Source of the DNA: Flavobacterium turcicum
Lineage (GTDB): Bacteria > Bacteroidota > Bacteroidia > Flavobacteriales > Flavobacteriaceae
Reading direction: 5' to 3'
Length of the DNA stretch: 64,000 bases
NCBI RefSeq assembly: GCF_011365745.1
Contig: NZ_JAAOBY010000001.1
Location: forward strand, 434,001 to 498,000
Position numbers and translations under genes: made by a program. The notes under the pieces are model-generated. The model was given only the letters and a program-made list of their open reading frames with translations, was not told where the DNA came from and did not search any database. Below, one piece after another: positions 1 to 7,708 of this stretch. The first letter of the stretch is position 1. Every line of letters starts with the position of its first letter.

Positions 1-293
1 TCAAAGTTGGTGATGTACCTGCTAGATTAGATGCAATGGCTTCTATCCTTAAAAATTATCCAAACGCTAAATTCAGTGTTGAAGGACATACTGATAGCGA
101 TGGATCTGACGAATTTAACCAAAAACTTTCTGAAGACAGAGCTAACGTGGTTAGAGATGCTTTATTAGAAAGAGGTATCAAAGCTGAAGATTTAAAAGCT
201 GTAGGTTTTGGTGAGTCTGCTCCAGTTGAAACTAACAAAACTGCTGCTGGTAAAGCTAAAAACAGAAGAACTGAAATTTTATTACAAAAATAA
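1..293 (+). CDS. OmpA-family protein, C-terminal domain (5' end outside window)
   Basis: The frame is open from the first complete codon at position 3 and ends at TAA 291-293, so the N-terminus lies upstream of the window. The visible 96 or so residues form an OmpA/MotB C-terminal domain, which binds peptidoglycan in the periplasm and anchors an outer-membrane protein to the wall. The signature is clear: the segment EGHTDSDGS followed by LSEDRANVV supplies the Asp and Arg that contact diaminopimelate, and the domain closes with GFGESAP and KNRRTEI. A terminator follows directly. Only the C-terminal domain is seen, so the N-terminal barrel or repeat architecture cannot be judged. Confidence 0.93.
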   Translation, partial: KVGDVPARLDAMASILKNYPNAKFSVEGHTDSDGSDEFNQKLSEDRANVVRDALLERGIKAEDLKAVGFGESAPVETNKTAAGKAKNRRTEILLQK

Positions 294-318
294 TTTCTTC
301 TAAAATATTTATAGGAAA

Positions 319-350
319 CGCCTCGATTTATCGGGGCGTTTTTTTTATTT
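319..350 (+). terminator. Rho-independent terminator after the OmpA gene
   Basis: An 8-bp stem (CGCCTCGA with TCGGGGCG, one G-U pair) around a TTTA loop is followed by an uninterrupted run of T. It separates the OmpA-family gene from the nuclease gene starting at 358. Confidence 0.85.
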
Positions 351-357
351 TTATAGA

Positions 358-3135
358 ATGACAAATATTTCTTTTCTAGATAAAATAGCTTCAGTTTTAT
401 TGCAAAATCACGCAGCCAGTTTACCCAAAACAATTGTTGTGCTACCCAACAAGCGCGCTAAAATCTTTTTACTTGAAGCGCTTAAAAAGCAAGTTAGTAC
501 AAATATTCTTGCTCCTCAAATCATAAGTATCGAAGATTTTATACAAGACATAGCCGGAATCAGAACTATCGATCCCATAGAGCTATTATTTGAGTTTTAC
601 GAGGTTTATTTAAGTCAAACAGATCAGTCTAAACAACAAAGTTTTGAATTTTTTGCCAATTGGGCGAAAACTTTATTGCAAGATTTTAACGAAATTGATC
701 GCTACTTGCTCGATCCTGCTTATGTATTATCGTACCTAAAGGATATTGAAGACATAAAAAAATGGGGTATTGAAGTAGAAAACAAAACTCCTTTACTTGA
801 AAAATATATTGATTTTTGGAAGTTGCTTCCACAGTATTACCAAACCCTATACAAGCATTTACTTGAGCTTGGAGTAGGCTATCAAGGTTTGATTTACAGA
901 GAAGCAGTGAATAACCTGAATTCATTTTGCCAAAATCTTCAAGATAGTCGGTTTTTATTTGCGGGGTTCAATGCCTTAAATGCTGCCGAAGAAAAAATCA
1001 TTCAACACCTATTAGCTGCTGATCGCGCCGAAATTTATTGGGACGCTGATCAAACTTTTTTAAACGATCCGTATCACGATGCGGGTTTGTTTTTACGCAG
1101 ATTTAAAGAAAGTTGGAAACATTATAAGTCGCAACCTTTTGAGTGGATTGTTGACGAATTTTCTCAAACAAAAAACATCCAAATTATTGGTACTCCCAAA
1201 ACAATGGGTCAGGCTAAACTTGCCGGAAGTATAATTGAAAATACTATTGAGAAATCGAGTAAGCTAGGCCAGAAAGAATCACTTGATAAAGTAGCGGTAG
1301 TATTGGGAGAAGAAAGTCTTTTGGTGCCCTTGTTGTATTCTTTGCCTGTTACCGTGGGCGCTTTGAATATCACTATGGGTTATTCTAGTAAAAATAATCC
1401 AGCGCAAATTTTAATTGCAAAATTGTTCAAAATGCACACCAATGCATTAGCTAGAAATGCGAAAAGTTATGTTTTTTATTATAAAGACGTTCTTGATATA
1501 TTGACACATCCTTTGGTGGAGCCGTATGCTGAAACTAAGGCTTTGGTACAATTAATAAATCAAAATAATTACACTTTTATACCCCATCAAAAATTGATGG
1601 AATTGAATGTGATGCCAACAGATTTGTTTGTATTGCTCTTTCAAAAATGGGAACGTGGAGCCATTCCTGTTTTAGAAACCATTTCTCGATTATTATTGAT
1701 TCTAAAAGAGAACCTTAACAACGATAACGAAGAAGAGAAAATAACAAAAGCTTTTGTGTATGCCATTTTTAAAGTGATCAACAAACTGATTAATTATTAT
1801 TCAAAATCAGTACATATTGATAAAATTGAAACCTTATATGCCATTTATAAACAGGTTATTGATCTAGCCGAGGTTTCGTTTGAAGGTGAGCCGCTAAATG
1901 GATTGCAGATAATGGGAGTTCTTGAAAGTAGGGTTTTAGATTTTGATACGGTCATTGTTACTTCTATGAACGAAGGCAAATTTCCAGCCGGTAAATCTCA
2001 AAATTCTTTTATTCCTTATGATGTGAAAAGAGAGTTAGGATTACCAACTTTTAAGGAGAAAGACGCGATTTATACCTATCATTTTTATCATTTGTTGCAG
2101 CGCGCTACAAACATTTACTTGCTTTACAATACGGAAAGTGAAGGTTTGGATGCTGGTGAAAAAAGCCGATTTATTACCCAATTAGAAGTAGAAAAGCAAA
2201 ACAATCATACGCTTACACACGAGATTTATAATGCTACTTTACCTGAAATAGCTTATGAACCAATGGAAATTCCTAAGTCAGAAAGCGTGATGCTTCGCCT
2301 TAAAGAAATTGCTGAAAAAGGATTTTCACCATCTGCTTTGACCAGTTATATTCGGAATCCGATACAGTTTTATTTCCAAAAGATTTTACGCATTAGCGAA
2401 GTCGAAGAGGTGGAAGAAAATATTGCCCTGAATACGCTGGGTACCATTATTCACGAAACTTTGCGTGTTTTATACGAGCCATTTATTGATAAGTTAATTT
2501 CTGAAAATGATATTCTAAATTGTTTCAAACAAATAGACGATGAGGTGCTCAAGCAATTTAAACTTGTTTACAAAGAAGGCGAAATCAAAAAAGGACGAAA
2601 TTTATTAGCTTTTGAAGTAGCCAAACGTAATGTTTCTAATTTCTTGAAAGTTGAATTAGAAAGCATCAAAAAGGGAGATGCGATTAAAATCATTGCATTG
2701 GAACAAACTTTTGAGCGCATTTTACAGCATCCGAATTTACCTTTTCCAGTTTTAATTAGAGGAAATGTGGACCGAATTGAAGAGCGCAATGGAAACATTC
2801 GAATCATCGATTATAAAACGGGGAAAGTAGATAAAGCGAATGTGACTTTGAAATCTTGGAACGGACTCATTGAAGATATAAAAAGTGATAAGATAATTCA
2901 AGTGCTTGCCTACGCTTTTATGTATGAAACAGAAGCAAAAGGAAAACCAATTGAAGCTGGAATTATCTCTTTCAAAAATCTAAAAGCAGGTTTTTTACCG
3001 TTTAATTTTAAAATAGATAAAGAGGTACAAACTACTATTTCGACTGAAATGCTGAATAATTATCTGGAACAATTGGTCATATTATTAAGTGAAATTTCGG
3101 ATGCGAATACGCCTTTCAAAGAAAAAATAATCTAA
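358..3135 (+). CDS. AddB-like PD-(D/E)XK nuclease family protein
   Basis: This 925-residue protein resembles the helicase-nuclease subunit AddB. The N-terminus has the VVLPNKRAKI segment typical of the inactivated helicase lobe. A central stretch with VTSMNEGKFPAG matches the NEGxFP motif of AddB/RecC-type proteins. The C-terminal third is a PD-(D/E)XK nuclease: IIHETLRVLYE near residue 700 supplies the motif-I His, and RGNVDRIEE then IIDYKTGKVD (about 804-822) supply the catalytic Asp and the D-x-K pair. It probably works in double-strand-break processing with an AddA-like partner that is not in this window. The ATG at 358 lies just after the upstream terminator. The nuclease assignment is firm; the exact recombination role is inferred from the family. 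Confidence 0.87.
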   Translation: MTNISFLDKIASVLLQNHAASLPKTIVVLPNKRAKIFLLEALKKQVSTNILAPQIISIEDFIQDIAGIRTIDPIELLFEFYEVYLSQTDQSKQQSFEFFANWAKTLLQDFNEIDRYLLDPAYVLSYLKDIEDIKKWGIEVENKTPLLEKYIDFWKLLPQYYQTLYKHLLELGVGYQGLIYREAVNNLNSFCQNLQDSRFLFAGFNALNAAEEKIIQHLLAADRAEIYWDADQTFLNDPYHDAGLFLRRFKESWKHYKSQPFEWIVDEFSQTKNIQIIGTPKTMGQAKLAGSIIENTIEKSSKLGQKESLDKVAVVLGEESLLVPLLYSLPVTVGALNITMGYSSKNNPAQILIAKLFKMHTNALARNAKSYVFYYKDVLDILTHPLVEPYAETKALVQLINQNNYTFIPHQKLMELNVMPTDLFVLLFQKWERGAIPVLETISRLLLILKENLNNDNEEEKITKAFVYAIFKVINKLINYYSKSVHIDKIETLYAIYKQVIDLAEVSFEGEPLNGLQIMGVLESRVLDFDTVIVTSMNEGKFPAGKSQNSFIPYDVKRELGLPTFKEKDAIYTYHFYHLLQRATNIYLLYNTESEGLDAGEKSRFITQLEVEKQNNHTLTHEIYNATLPEIAYEPMEIPKSESVMLRLKEIAEKGFSPSALTSYIRNPIQFYFQKILRISEVEEVEENIALNTLGTIIHETLRVLYEPFIDKLISENDILNCFKQIDDEVLKQFKLVYKEGEIKKGRNLLAFEVAKRNVSNFLKVELESIKKGDAIKIIALEQTFERILQHPNLPFPVLIRGNVDRIEERNGNIRIIDYKTGKVDKANVTLKSWNGLIEDIKSDKIIQVLAYAFMYETEAKGKPIEAGIISFKNLKAGFLPFNFKIDKEVQTTISTEMLNNYLEQLVILLSEISDANTPFKEKII

Positions 3136-3145
3136 TTCATCAACT

Positions 3146-3439
3146 ATCAAAAAACTATACAACAGTTACGAGTTTTACAAAAGTACTTTAGCTATAAATA
3201 TTGCTGTAAGTGCTGTCGCGGCTGTGTTTGGAGGCTTTGAAACCTTTAAATATGCGCTCTTGTTTTTTGGATTTTTCATCAGTCTTTTGATTAAAGAGGT
3301 GAATGCTAAAAACGAATACTTGTTTTATTACAACAACGGACTTTCAAAAATTCAGGTGATAGTTTATTCATTTCTGATTAATTTTTTTGTCTCGATTATC
3401 TTCATTCTTGTTGTGAACCTTTTATTGAAGTTGCTATGA
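3146..3439 (+). CDS. Small three-helix membrane protein coupled to an ABC ATPase; start uncertain
   Basis: The frame is open from 3131 to TGA at 3437-3439. The only conventional start is GTG at 3224, but the upstream in-frame codons encode a lysine- and tyrosine-rich amphipathic stretch leading into a hydrophobic helix (STLAINIAVSAVAAVFG), which looks like real protein. I therefore place the start at the non-standard ATC 3146 (about 97 residues); GTG 3224 (71 residues) is the conservative alternative. Three membrane helices can be predicted, with a cytoplasmic segment EYLFYYNNGLSK between helices 2 and 3 that resembles the coupling helix of small ABC-2-like permeases. It overlaps the ABC ATPase gene by ATGA (3436-3439), so the two are almost certainly translated together. 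I infer that it is the membrane partner of that ATPase; the substrate is unknown. Confidence 0.6.
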   Translation: MKKLYNSYEFYKSTLAINIAVSAVAAVFGGFETFKYALLFFGFFISLLIKEVNAKNEYLFYYNNGLSKIQVIVYSFLINFFVSIIFILVVNLLLKLL

Positions 3440-4107
3440 CAACAAGTATTTTAGAAGTAGATAGCGTACAAAAACAATACAACGGAAAAATCATCCTTTC
3501 GGATGTGTATTTGAAATGTGAAACAGGAACAATTCTCGGGATTTTGGGTCGAAATGGTTCTGGTAAATCTACATTATTGAAGATTATTTTCGGGATAGAA
3601 CCAGCTGATTTTAAATTTGTTCGGGTTGGTGGAAAAGTACTGTCAAAAACAAGTGAGCTGTTAAAAGAAATAAGCTATTTACCACAGGATTCTTTTATTC
3701 CGAATTCTTTTTCGGTTCAAAAAACTATTCAATTGTGCATTGCCAAAGCCAAAGTAAAAGATTTTTGTGCAGATGCCATGATACAATCTATGTTGGGTAA
3801 AAAAATCAAACATTTATCTGGTGGGGAATTGCGGTATCTAGAAATTAAACTAATCTTGAACAATGATTCAAAATTTGTACTGCTTGATGAGCCTTATAAC
3901 GGTTTGTCACCGATCATGATTGAAAACATAAATGCATTAATCACGACCATGTCTGCTGTAAAAGGCATTTTGATCACCGATCATAATTATGAAAATGTGA
4001 TTCAAATTTCTACCAAACTGGCATTAATGAAAGATGGGAAAATGCATCATTTAAAAGATAAAAACGAACTCGTCGAAAAAGGATATTTAAAATTTGGTAT
4101 GCTCTAA
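3436..4107 (+). CDS. ABC transporter ATP-binding protein
   Basis: This 223-residue single-domain ABC ATPase hydrolyses ATP on the cytoplasmic face of a membrane transporter. It has Walker A GRNGSGKST (38-46), signature LSGGE near 126, Walker B FVLLDEP near 148 and the switch-region His in TDHNYEN near 180. Its start overlaps the stop of the small membrane protein by four bases. It converges on the alpha/beta hydrolase with a four-base 3' overlap (4104-4107). No second ATPase or full-size permease is nearby, so the partner seems to be the unusually small protein upstream. Substrate cannot be told from sequence. Confidence 0.9.
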   Translation: MTTSILEVDSVQKQYNGKIILSDVYLKCETGTILGILGRNGSGKSTLLKIIFGIEPADFKFVRVGGKVLSKTSELLKEISYLPQDSFIPNSFSVQKTIQLCIAKAKVKDFCADAMIQSMLGKKIKHLSGGELRYLEIKLILNNDSKFVLLDEPYNGLSPIMIENINALITTMSAVKGILITDHNYENVIQISTKLALMKDGKMHHLKDKNELVEKGYLKFGML

Positions 4108-4886
4108 ATACTTTTAAAAAAAGACAATAGAACAGCTAATAATTCGTCTTGATTTTCTAGATGACTCATGTGTCCATCAGGAAAAGTGATGAGTTTTACC
4201 TCAGTATTTTCTGTTTGTTCTTTGGTTTCTTCATAATTCAAAACAGGATCTTTTTCTCCTAAAATTAAAAGTTTAGGAAACGGTGTAAGGTGCAGCAATA
4301 CTTCCCGATCTTGTCTGATTTTCATACCTTCTAGTGAAGCAACAATACCTTGCAAAGGCGTTTTTAAAGCTTCTTTTTTTACGTTTTCAATCGTAGCAGC
4401 CAATCGCTCTCTGTTATTTTCACTGAATAAATTGGCGATAGAAAGCGAAATAAAATTTACAAAAGATTGTTTCACGGCTTTAATGGCGCGATCCCGATTT
4501 TTTTTGCGCTCTTCACTGTCGGCTCTTGCGGTTGAGTTGAGTAAAACCAATCCTTTCATGGTATCTGGATACAATTCGGCGAAAGCCAAAGCCACGTAAC
4601 CTCCCATAGAATGCCCTACAAAAATAGCTTTGCGAATGCGCAATTCTGATAAAACGGCATGAACCACATCGGCATTGTCCTCCATGGAGTGTACATATCC
4701 TAAACATTCTGTCGCGCCATGACCTAACAAATCTATAGTAATGACACGATTTCTTTGTGTTAACTCAGGAATAAAATGATTCCACATTTTTTTGTTTTCC
4801 AGAAAACCGTGGAGTAAAACAGTTGCAGTTCCTTTTCCTTCGTCAGTATAGGAAATAGTGGTATTTTTAAAGAGGATTTGTTTCAA
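4104..4886 (-). CDS. Alpha/beta-fold hydrolase
   Basis: A 260-residue cytoplasmic hydrolase with the complete alpha/beta-hydrolase triad: nucleophile Ser93 in the elbow GHSMGG, an Asp in LGEKDPV near residue 213, and a His in GHMSHLEN near 239. The oxyanion-hole HG sits at 26-27 (VLLHGFLENKK). Size and motif spacing fit small esterases or MhpC/BioH-like enzymes. There is no signal peptide. The gene stands alone on the minus strand, with its 3' end overlapping the ABC ATPase gene by four bases. The natural substrate cannot be inferred. Confidence 0.88.
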   Translation of the reverse strand: MKQILFKNTTISYTDEGKGTATVLLHGFLENKKMWNHFIPELTQRNRVITIDLLGHGATECLGYVHSMEDNADVVHAVLSELRIRKAIFVGHSMGGYVALAFAELYPDTMKGLVLLNSTARADSEERKKNRDRAIKAVKQSFVNFISLSIANLFSENNRERLAATIENVKKEALKTPLQGIVASLEGMKIRQDREVLLHLTPFPKLLILGEKDPVLNYEETKEQTENTEVKLITFPDGHMSHLENQDELLAVLLSFFKSI

Positions 4887-4997
4887 TTTTGTAATGTTTG
4901 TGCAAAGCTAAAGTTTTAATTTTTTCAAAACATATAAGCGATTTAAGTTTTAGATTTTTTTTGGCTGAAAAATGGTAATAATTGAAATTTAAAAATT

Positions 4998-5060
4998 AAC
5001 ATATAAGTCATGTAAGGTCAGTTGTTTATTTCATTACAAAACTTAAATGACTTATATGTT
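4998..5060. repeat. 14-bp perfect inverted repeat with 35-base spacer
   Basis: AACATATAAGTCAT at 4998-5011 is repeated exactly in reverse complement at 5047-5060. A partial relative of the left arm (ACATATAAGCGATTTAAG) lies at about 4929-4946. It sits between two minus-strand genes, just upstream of the hydrolase. It could be a short mobile palindrome remnant or a structured 5' leader; the sequence does not decide. Confidence 0.7.
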
Positions 5061-5061
5061 T

Positions 5062-5092
5062 AAAAAAAAGCTCCCATTTCTGAGAGCCTTTG
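5062..5092 (-). terminator. Terminator of the AIM24-family gene
   Basis: Read on the minus strand, GGCTCTCA-GAAA-TGGGAGCT forms an 8-bp stem with a GAAA tetraloop, followed by eight T residues. Confidence 0.8.
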
Positions 5093-5096
5093 AGTA

Positions 5097-5897
5097 TTAA
5101 AATCTATTATCACCGTCTATTAATCGGCCTAAACCGCCTAATAAACTGCCTTCGTCACGGCCGCTTCCGCCTGCTCGTGGTGCCGATGCAATGATTCTGT
5201 CGGCAAGGCGACTGAAAGGTAAAGATTGAATAAATACGGTTCCTGGTCCGCGTAGTGTAGCGTAAAATAAACCTTCGCCACCAAAAAGAGAATTTTTGAT
5301 TCCGCCCACAAACTCGATGTCGTAATCTACATCTTTTGTGAATCCTACTATACAACCGGTATCTACTTTTAGGACTTCGCCTGCCGCTAATTCTTTTTGA
5401 GCGAGCGTTCCTCCTGTGTGCACAAAGGCCATTCCGTCGCCTTCAATTTTTTGCATGATGAAACCTTCGCCACCAAATAAACCAGTTCCTAATTTTTTAG
5501 AGAATTCGATTCCTACTGATACGCCTTTGGCTGCACATAGGAAAGAATCTTTTTGGCAAATGAACTTACCGCCATATTGCATCAAATCGATTGGAATGAT
5601 TTTTCCAGGATATGGCGATGCAAATGACACTTTGCTTTTAGTATTATTTTGATTGATGAAAGCGGTCATAAAAAGACTTTCGCCAGTTAGTACTCGTTTT
5701 CCTGCGCTGAGTAGTTTGCCAAATAATCCCGTTTCTTGACCCGATCCGTCTCCGAAAATAGTTTGCATTTGAATATTGTTATCCATCATCATAAAGCTGC
5801 CTGCTTCGGCAACTACAATTTCTTGAGGATCTAATTCTATTTCTACATACTGCATTTCTTCGCCGTAAATGTGGTAATCGATTTCGTGTGCTTGCAT
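5097..5897 (-). CDS. AIM24 / TIGR00266 family protein
   Basis: This 266-residue protein belongs to the AIM24 (DUF124) family, a beta-rich fold of unclear molecular function found across bacteria and in yeast mitochondria. Typical features are the N-terminal VEIELDPQEIVVAEAGSFM region, several Gly-Phe-Gly repeats (KLGTGLFGGEGF, KNSLFGGEGLFYATLRGPG) and the C-terminal QSLPFSRLADRI. There is no signal peptide or membrane helix. It is a single gene with its own terminator; a 16-bp perfect palindrome lies about 90 bases upstream of the start. Family membership is firm; function is not known. Confidence 0.85.
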   Translation of the reverse strand: MQAHEIDYHIYGEEMQYVEIELDPQEIVVAEAGSFMMMDNNIQMQTIFGDGSGQETGLFGKLLSAGKRVLTGESLFMTAFINQNNTKSKVSFASPYPGKIIPIDLMQYGGKFICQKDSFLCAAKGVSVGIEFSKKLGTGLFGGEGFIMQKIEGDGMAFVHTGGTLAQKELAAGEVLKVDTGCIVGFTKDVDYDIEFVGGIKNSLFGGEGLFYATLRGPGTVFIQSLPFSRLADRIIASAPRAGGSGRDEGSLLGGLGRLIDGDNRF

Positions 5898-5986
5898 GAT
5901 TTTATGTTTTTTAGTTTTTATTGGTTCGTTTTAAAATTGTTATACCTAATAGTTTTAAAGTAAGTCTTTGACTGATTTGTAACGTT

Positions 5987-6002
5987 ACAATTTTAAAATT
6001 GT
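5987..6002. promoter_or_regulatory. 16-bp perfect palindrome upstream of the AIM24 gene
   Basis: ACAATTTTAAAATTGT is a perfect palindrome in the AIM24 upstream region and is preceded by TAACGTTA, a second short palindrome. It could be an operator for a dimeric regulator, but in AT-rich DNA it may be chance. Confidence 0.3.
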
Positions 6003-6039
6003 TTTAACATTTTGACTATTGAAAATGATTTGTGAATCA

Positions 6040-6160
6040 TAGCCCTGATGGCAGTGGCATCTCCCGCTTGAACAACAAGGCTTTTGGGACGCAGTTTTTT
6101 GAGCGGGAATAAAACGAACAGCAGGACTGTACGACTTAAGTTGCAGGATGTGGTGCTCCT
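6040..6160 (-). repeat. Dispersed intergenic repeat R1, copy A (long form)
   Basis: Read on the minus strand, it starts AGGAGCACCACATCCTGC and ends GCCATCAGGGCTA. A central TCCCGCT (6062-6068) / AGCGGGA (6102-6108) pair forms a hairpin enclosing CTGCGTCCCAAAAGCCTTG. It shares both ends and much of the middle with copy B at 38941-39041, and the ends with copies C (52464-52546) and D (57652-57730). It lies immediately after the aminopeptidase terminator, in the direction of transcription. Together with 5898-6039 it accounts for the whole 315-base gap; no gene is seen. Confidence 0.7.
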
Positions 6161-6161
6161 A

Positions 6162-6193
6162 AAAAAAACAGCCTAGAAAACTAGACTGCTTTT
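6162..6193 (-). terminator. Terminator of the aminopeptidase P gene
   Basis: On the minus strand CAGTCTAG-TTTT-CTAGGCTG gives an 8-bp stem with one G-U pair, followed by eight T residues. Repeat copy A begins directly after the T run. Confidence 0.8.
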
Positions 6194-6212
6194 GGTTTGA
6201 TTTTATGCTATT

Positions 6213-7505
6213 TTAAGCGTTCATAAGATCTTCAATTTCCTCAACTTCGATAGGAATGTTGCGCATCATGTTGAAAGGTTCGCCGCTTTCTTGAACGATG
6301 ATGTTGTCCTCAAGACGGATACCGAAACCTTCGGCAGGAATGTAAATTCCAGGCTCAACGGTAAATACCATGTTGGCTTGCATTGGCTCGGTCAAAATAC
6401 CGTAATCGTGCGTGTCTAGCCCCATGTGGTGCGAGGTTCCGTGCATAAAATATTTTTTGTAAGCAGGCCAATCAGGGTTTTCGTTTTGCACATCGGCTTT
6501 GTCAATAAGTCCTAAACCTAGTAATTCTGAGGTCATTATTTTGCCTACTTCGATGTGGTATTGTTTCCAAAGTGTGCCAGTGGTTAACATTTTGGTGGCT
6601 TCGTTTTTTACACGAAGTACGGCGTTGTAAACTTCTTTTTGGCGAGTAGAATAGCGACCAGAAACCGGAATTGTGCGCGTCATGTCACTAGAATAATTAG
6701 CATATTCAGCAGCTACATCAAGCAAAATCAAGTCGCCCGCTTTGCATTGTTGGTTGTTTTCAATATAATGCAAAACATTGGCATTGTTACCCGATGCGAT
6801 GATAGGCGTGTAGGCAAATCCACGAGAGCGGTTGCGGATGAATTCGTGAATCAATTCAGCTTCAATTTCGTATTCAGTAACATTAGGTTTTACAAAAGGC
6901 AACAATCGTCTGAATCCAAGTTCAGTGATGTTGCAGGCTTTTTGAATCAAATCTAATTCTTCGCTTTCTTTTACTGAACGAAGGCGTTGCAGGATTGGGT
7001 TACTTTTGGCAACGGCGTGTGCAGGATATTTTTCTTTCCACCATTTTACAAAGCGAGCTTCGCGGGTTTCGGTTTCAACTGTGGCGCGGTAATGCTCGTT
7101 GGTGTTGATGTAAATAGTTTCGGCGTGCGTCATCATTTCAAATAACACTTTTTCAAAATCTTGTAACCAATACACGGTTTTGATTCCAGTTACTTCGTAA
7201 GCACGTTCTTTGGTTAATTTTTCGCCTTCCCAAATAGCAATGTGCTCGCTAGTTTCTTTCAAGAAAACCATTTCGCGTTGGTGCTCATAAGGCGCGTCAG
7301 GGAACAACAGTAAAATACTTTCCTCTTGGTCTACACCACTCAAATAAAAGATGTCACGGTGTTGTGCAAAAGGCAAGGTACTATCAGCCGAAACAGGATA
7401 TATATCATTCGAATTAAAAATAGCAACACTTTTTGGCTTCATTTGTGCCATGAATTTTGCTCTGTTTTTTATAAATAAATTACGGTCAATTTGATGGTAT
7501 TTCAT
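6213..7505 (-). CDS. pepP: Xaa-Pro aminopeptidase (M24 family, aminopeptidase P)
   Basis: A 430-residue cytoplasmic metallopeptidase that removes N-terminal residues preceding proline. The first 130 or so residues form the AMP_N domain (FAQHRDIFYLSGVDQ). The C-terminal pita-bread domain carries all five dinuclear metal ligands: Asp in LLDVAAEY (about 260), Asp in SSDMTR (about 271), His in GTSHHMGLDTHD (about 355), Glu in VEPGIYIP (about 382) and Glu in IRLEDN (about 398). Length matches bacterial aminopeptidase P. The gene is monocistronic with its own terminator. The pepP symbol is by family; substrate range is not shown. Confidence 0.93.
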   Translation of the reverse strand: MKYHQIDRNLFIKNRAKFMAQMKPKSVAIFNSNDIYPVSADSTLPFAQHRDIFYLSGVDQEESILLLFPDAPYEHQREMVFLKETSEHIAIWEGEKLTKERAYEVTGIKTVYWLQDFEKVLFEMMTHAETIYINTNEHYRATVETETREARFVKWWKEKYPAHAVAKSNPILQRLRSVKESEELDLIQKACNITELGFRRLLPFVKPNVTEYEIEAELIHEFIRNRSRGFAYTPIIASGNNANVLHYIENNQQCKAGDLILLDVAAEYANYSSDMTRTIPVSGRYSTRQKEVYNAVLRVKNEATKMLTTGTLWKQYHIEVGKIMTSELLGLGLIDKADVQNENPDWPAYKKYFMHGTSHHMGLDTHDYGILTEPMQANMVFTVEPGIYIPAEGFGIRLEDNIIVQESGEPFNMMRNIPIEVEEIEDLMNA

Positions 7506-7708
7506 GTGTTGGGTTTTGTTTTTTATGGGTGTAAAATGTAATCAGAACCACTTATTTGTCTCATTAATTTAAAACAAGTGAGTGCTATTCCGGATTTTTT
7601 ATTGATTATTCAAAAATACTAACTTTGATAGAAACGGGTGTTAATTAGAGTATAAAATTTTTTGGTACGTGTATTTATCCTTAAATTTCGGCATCAAAAA
7701 TCAATCCT

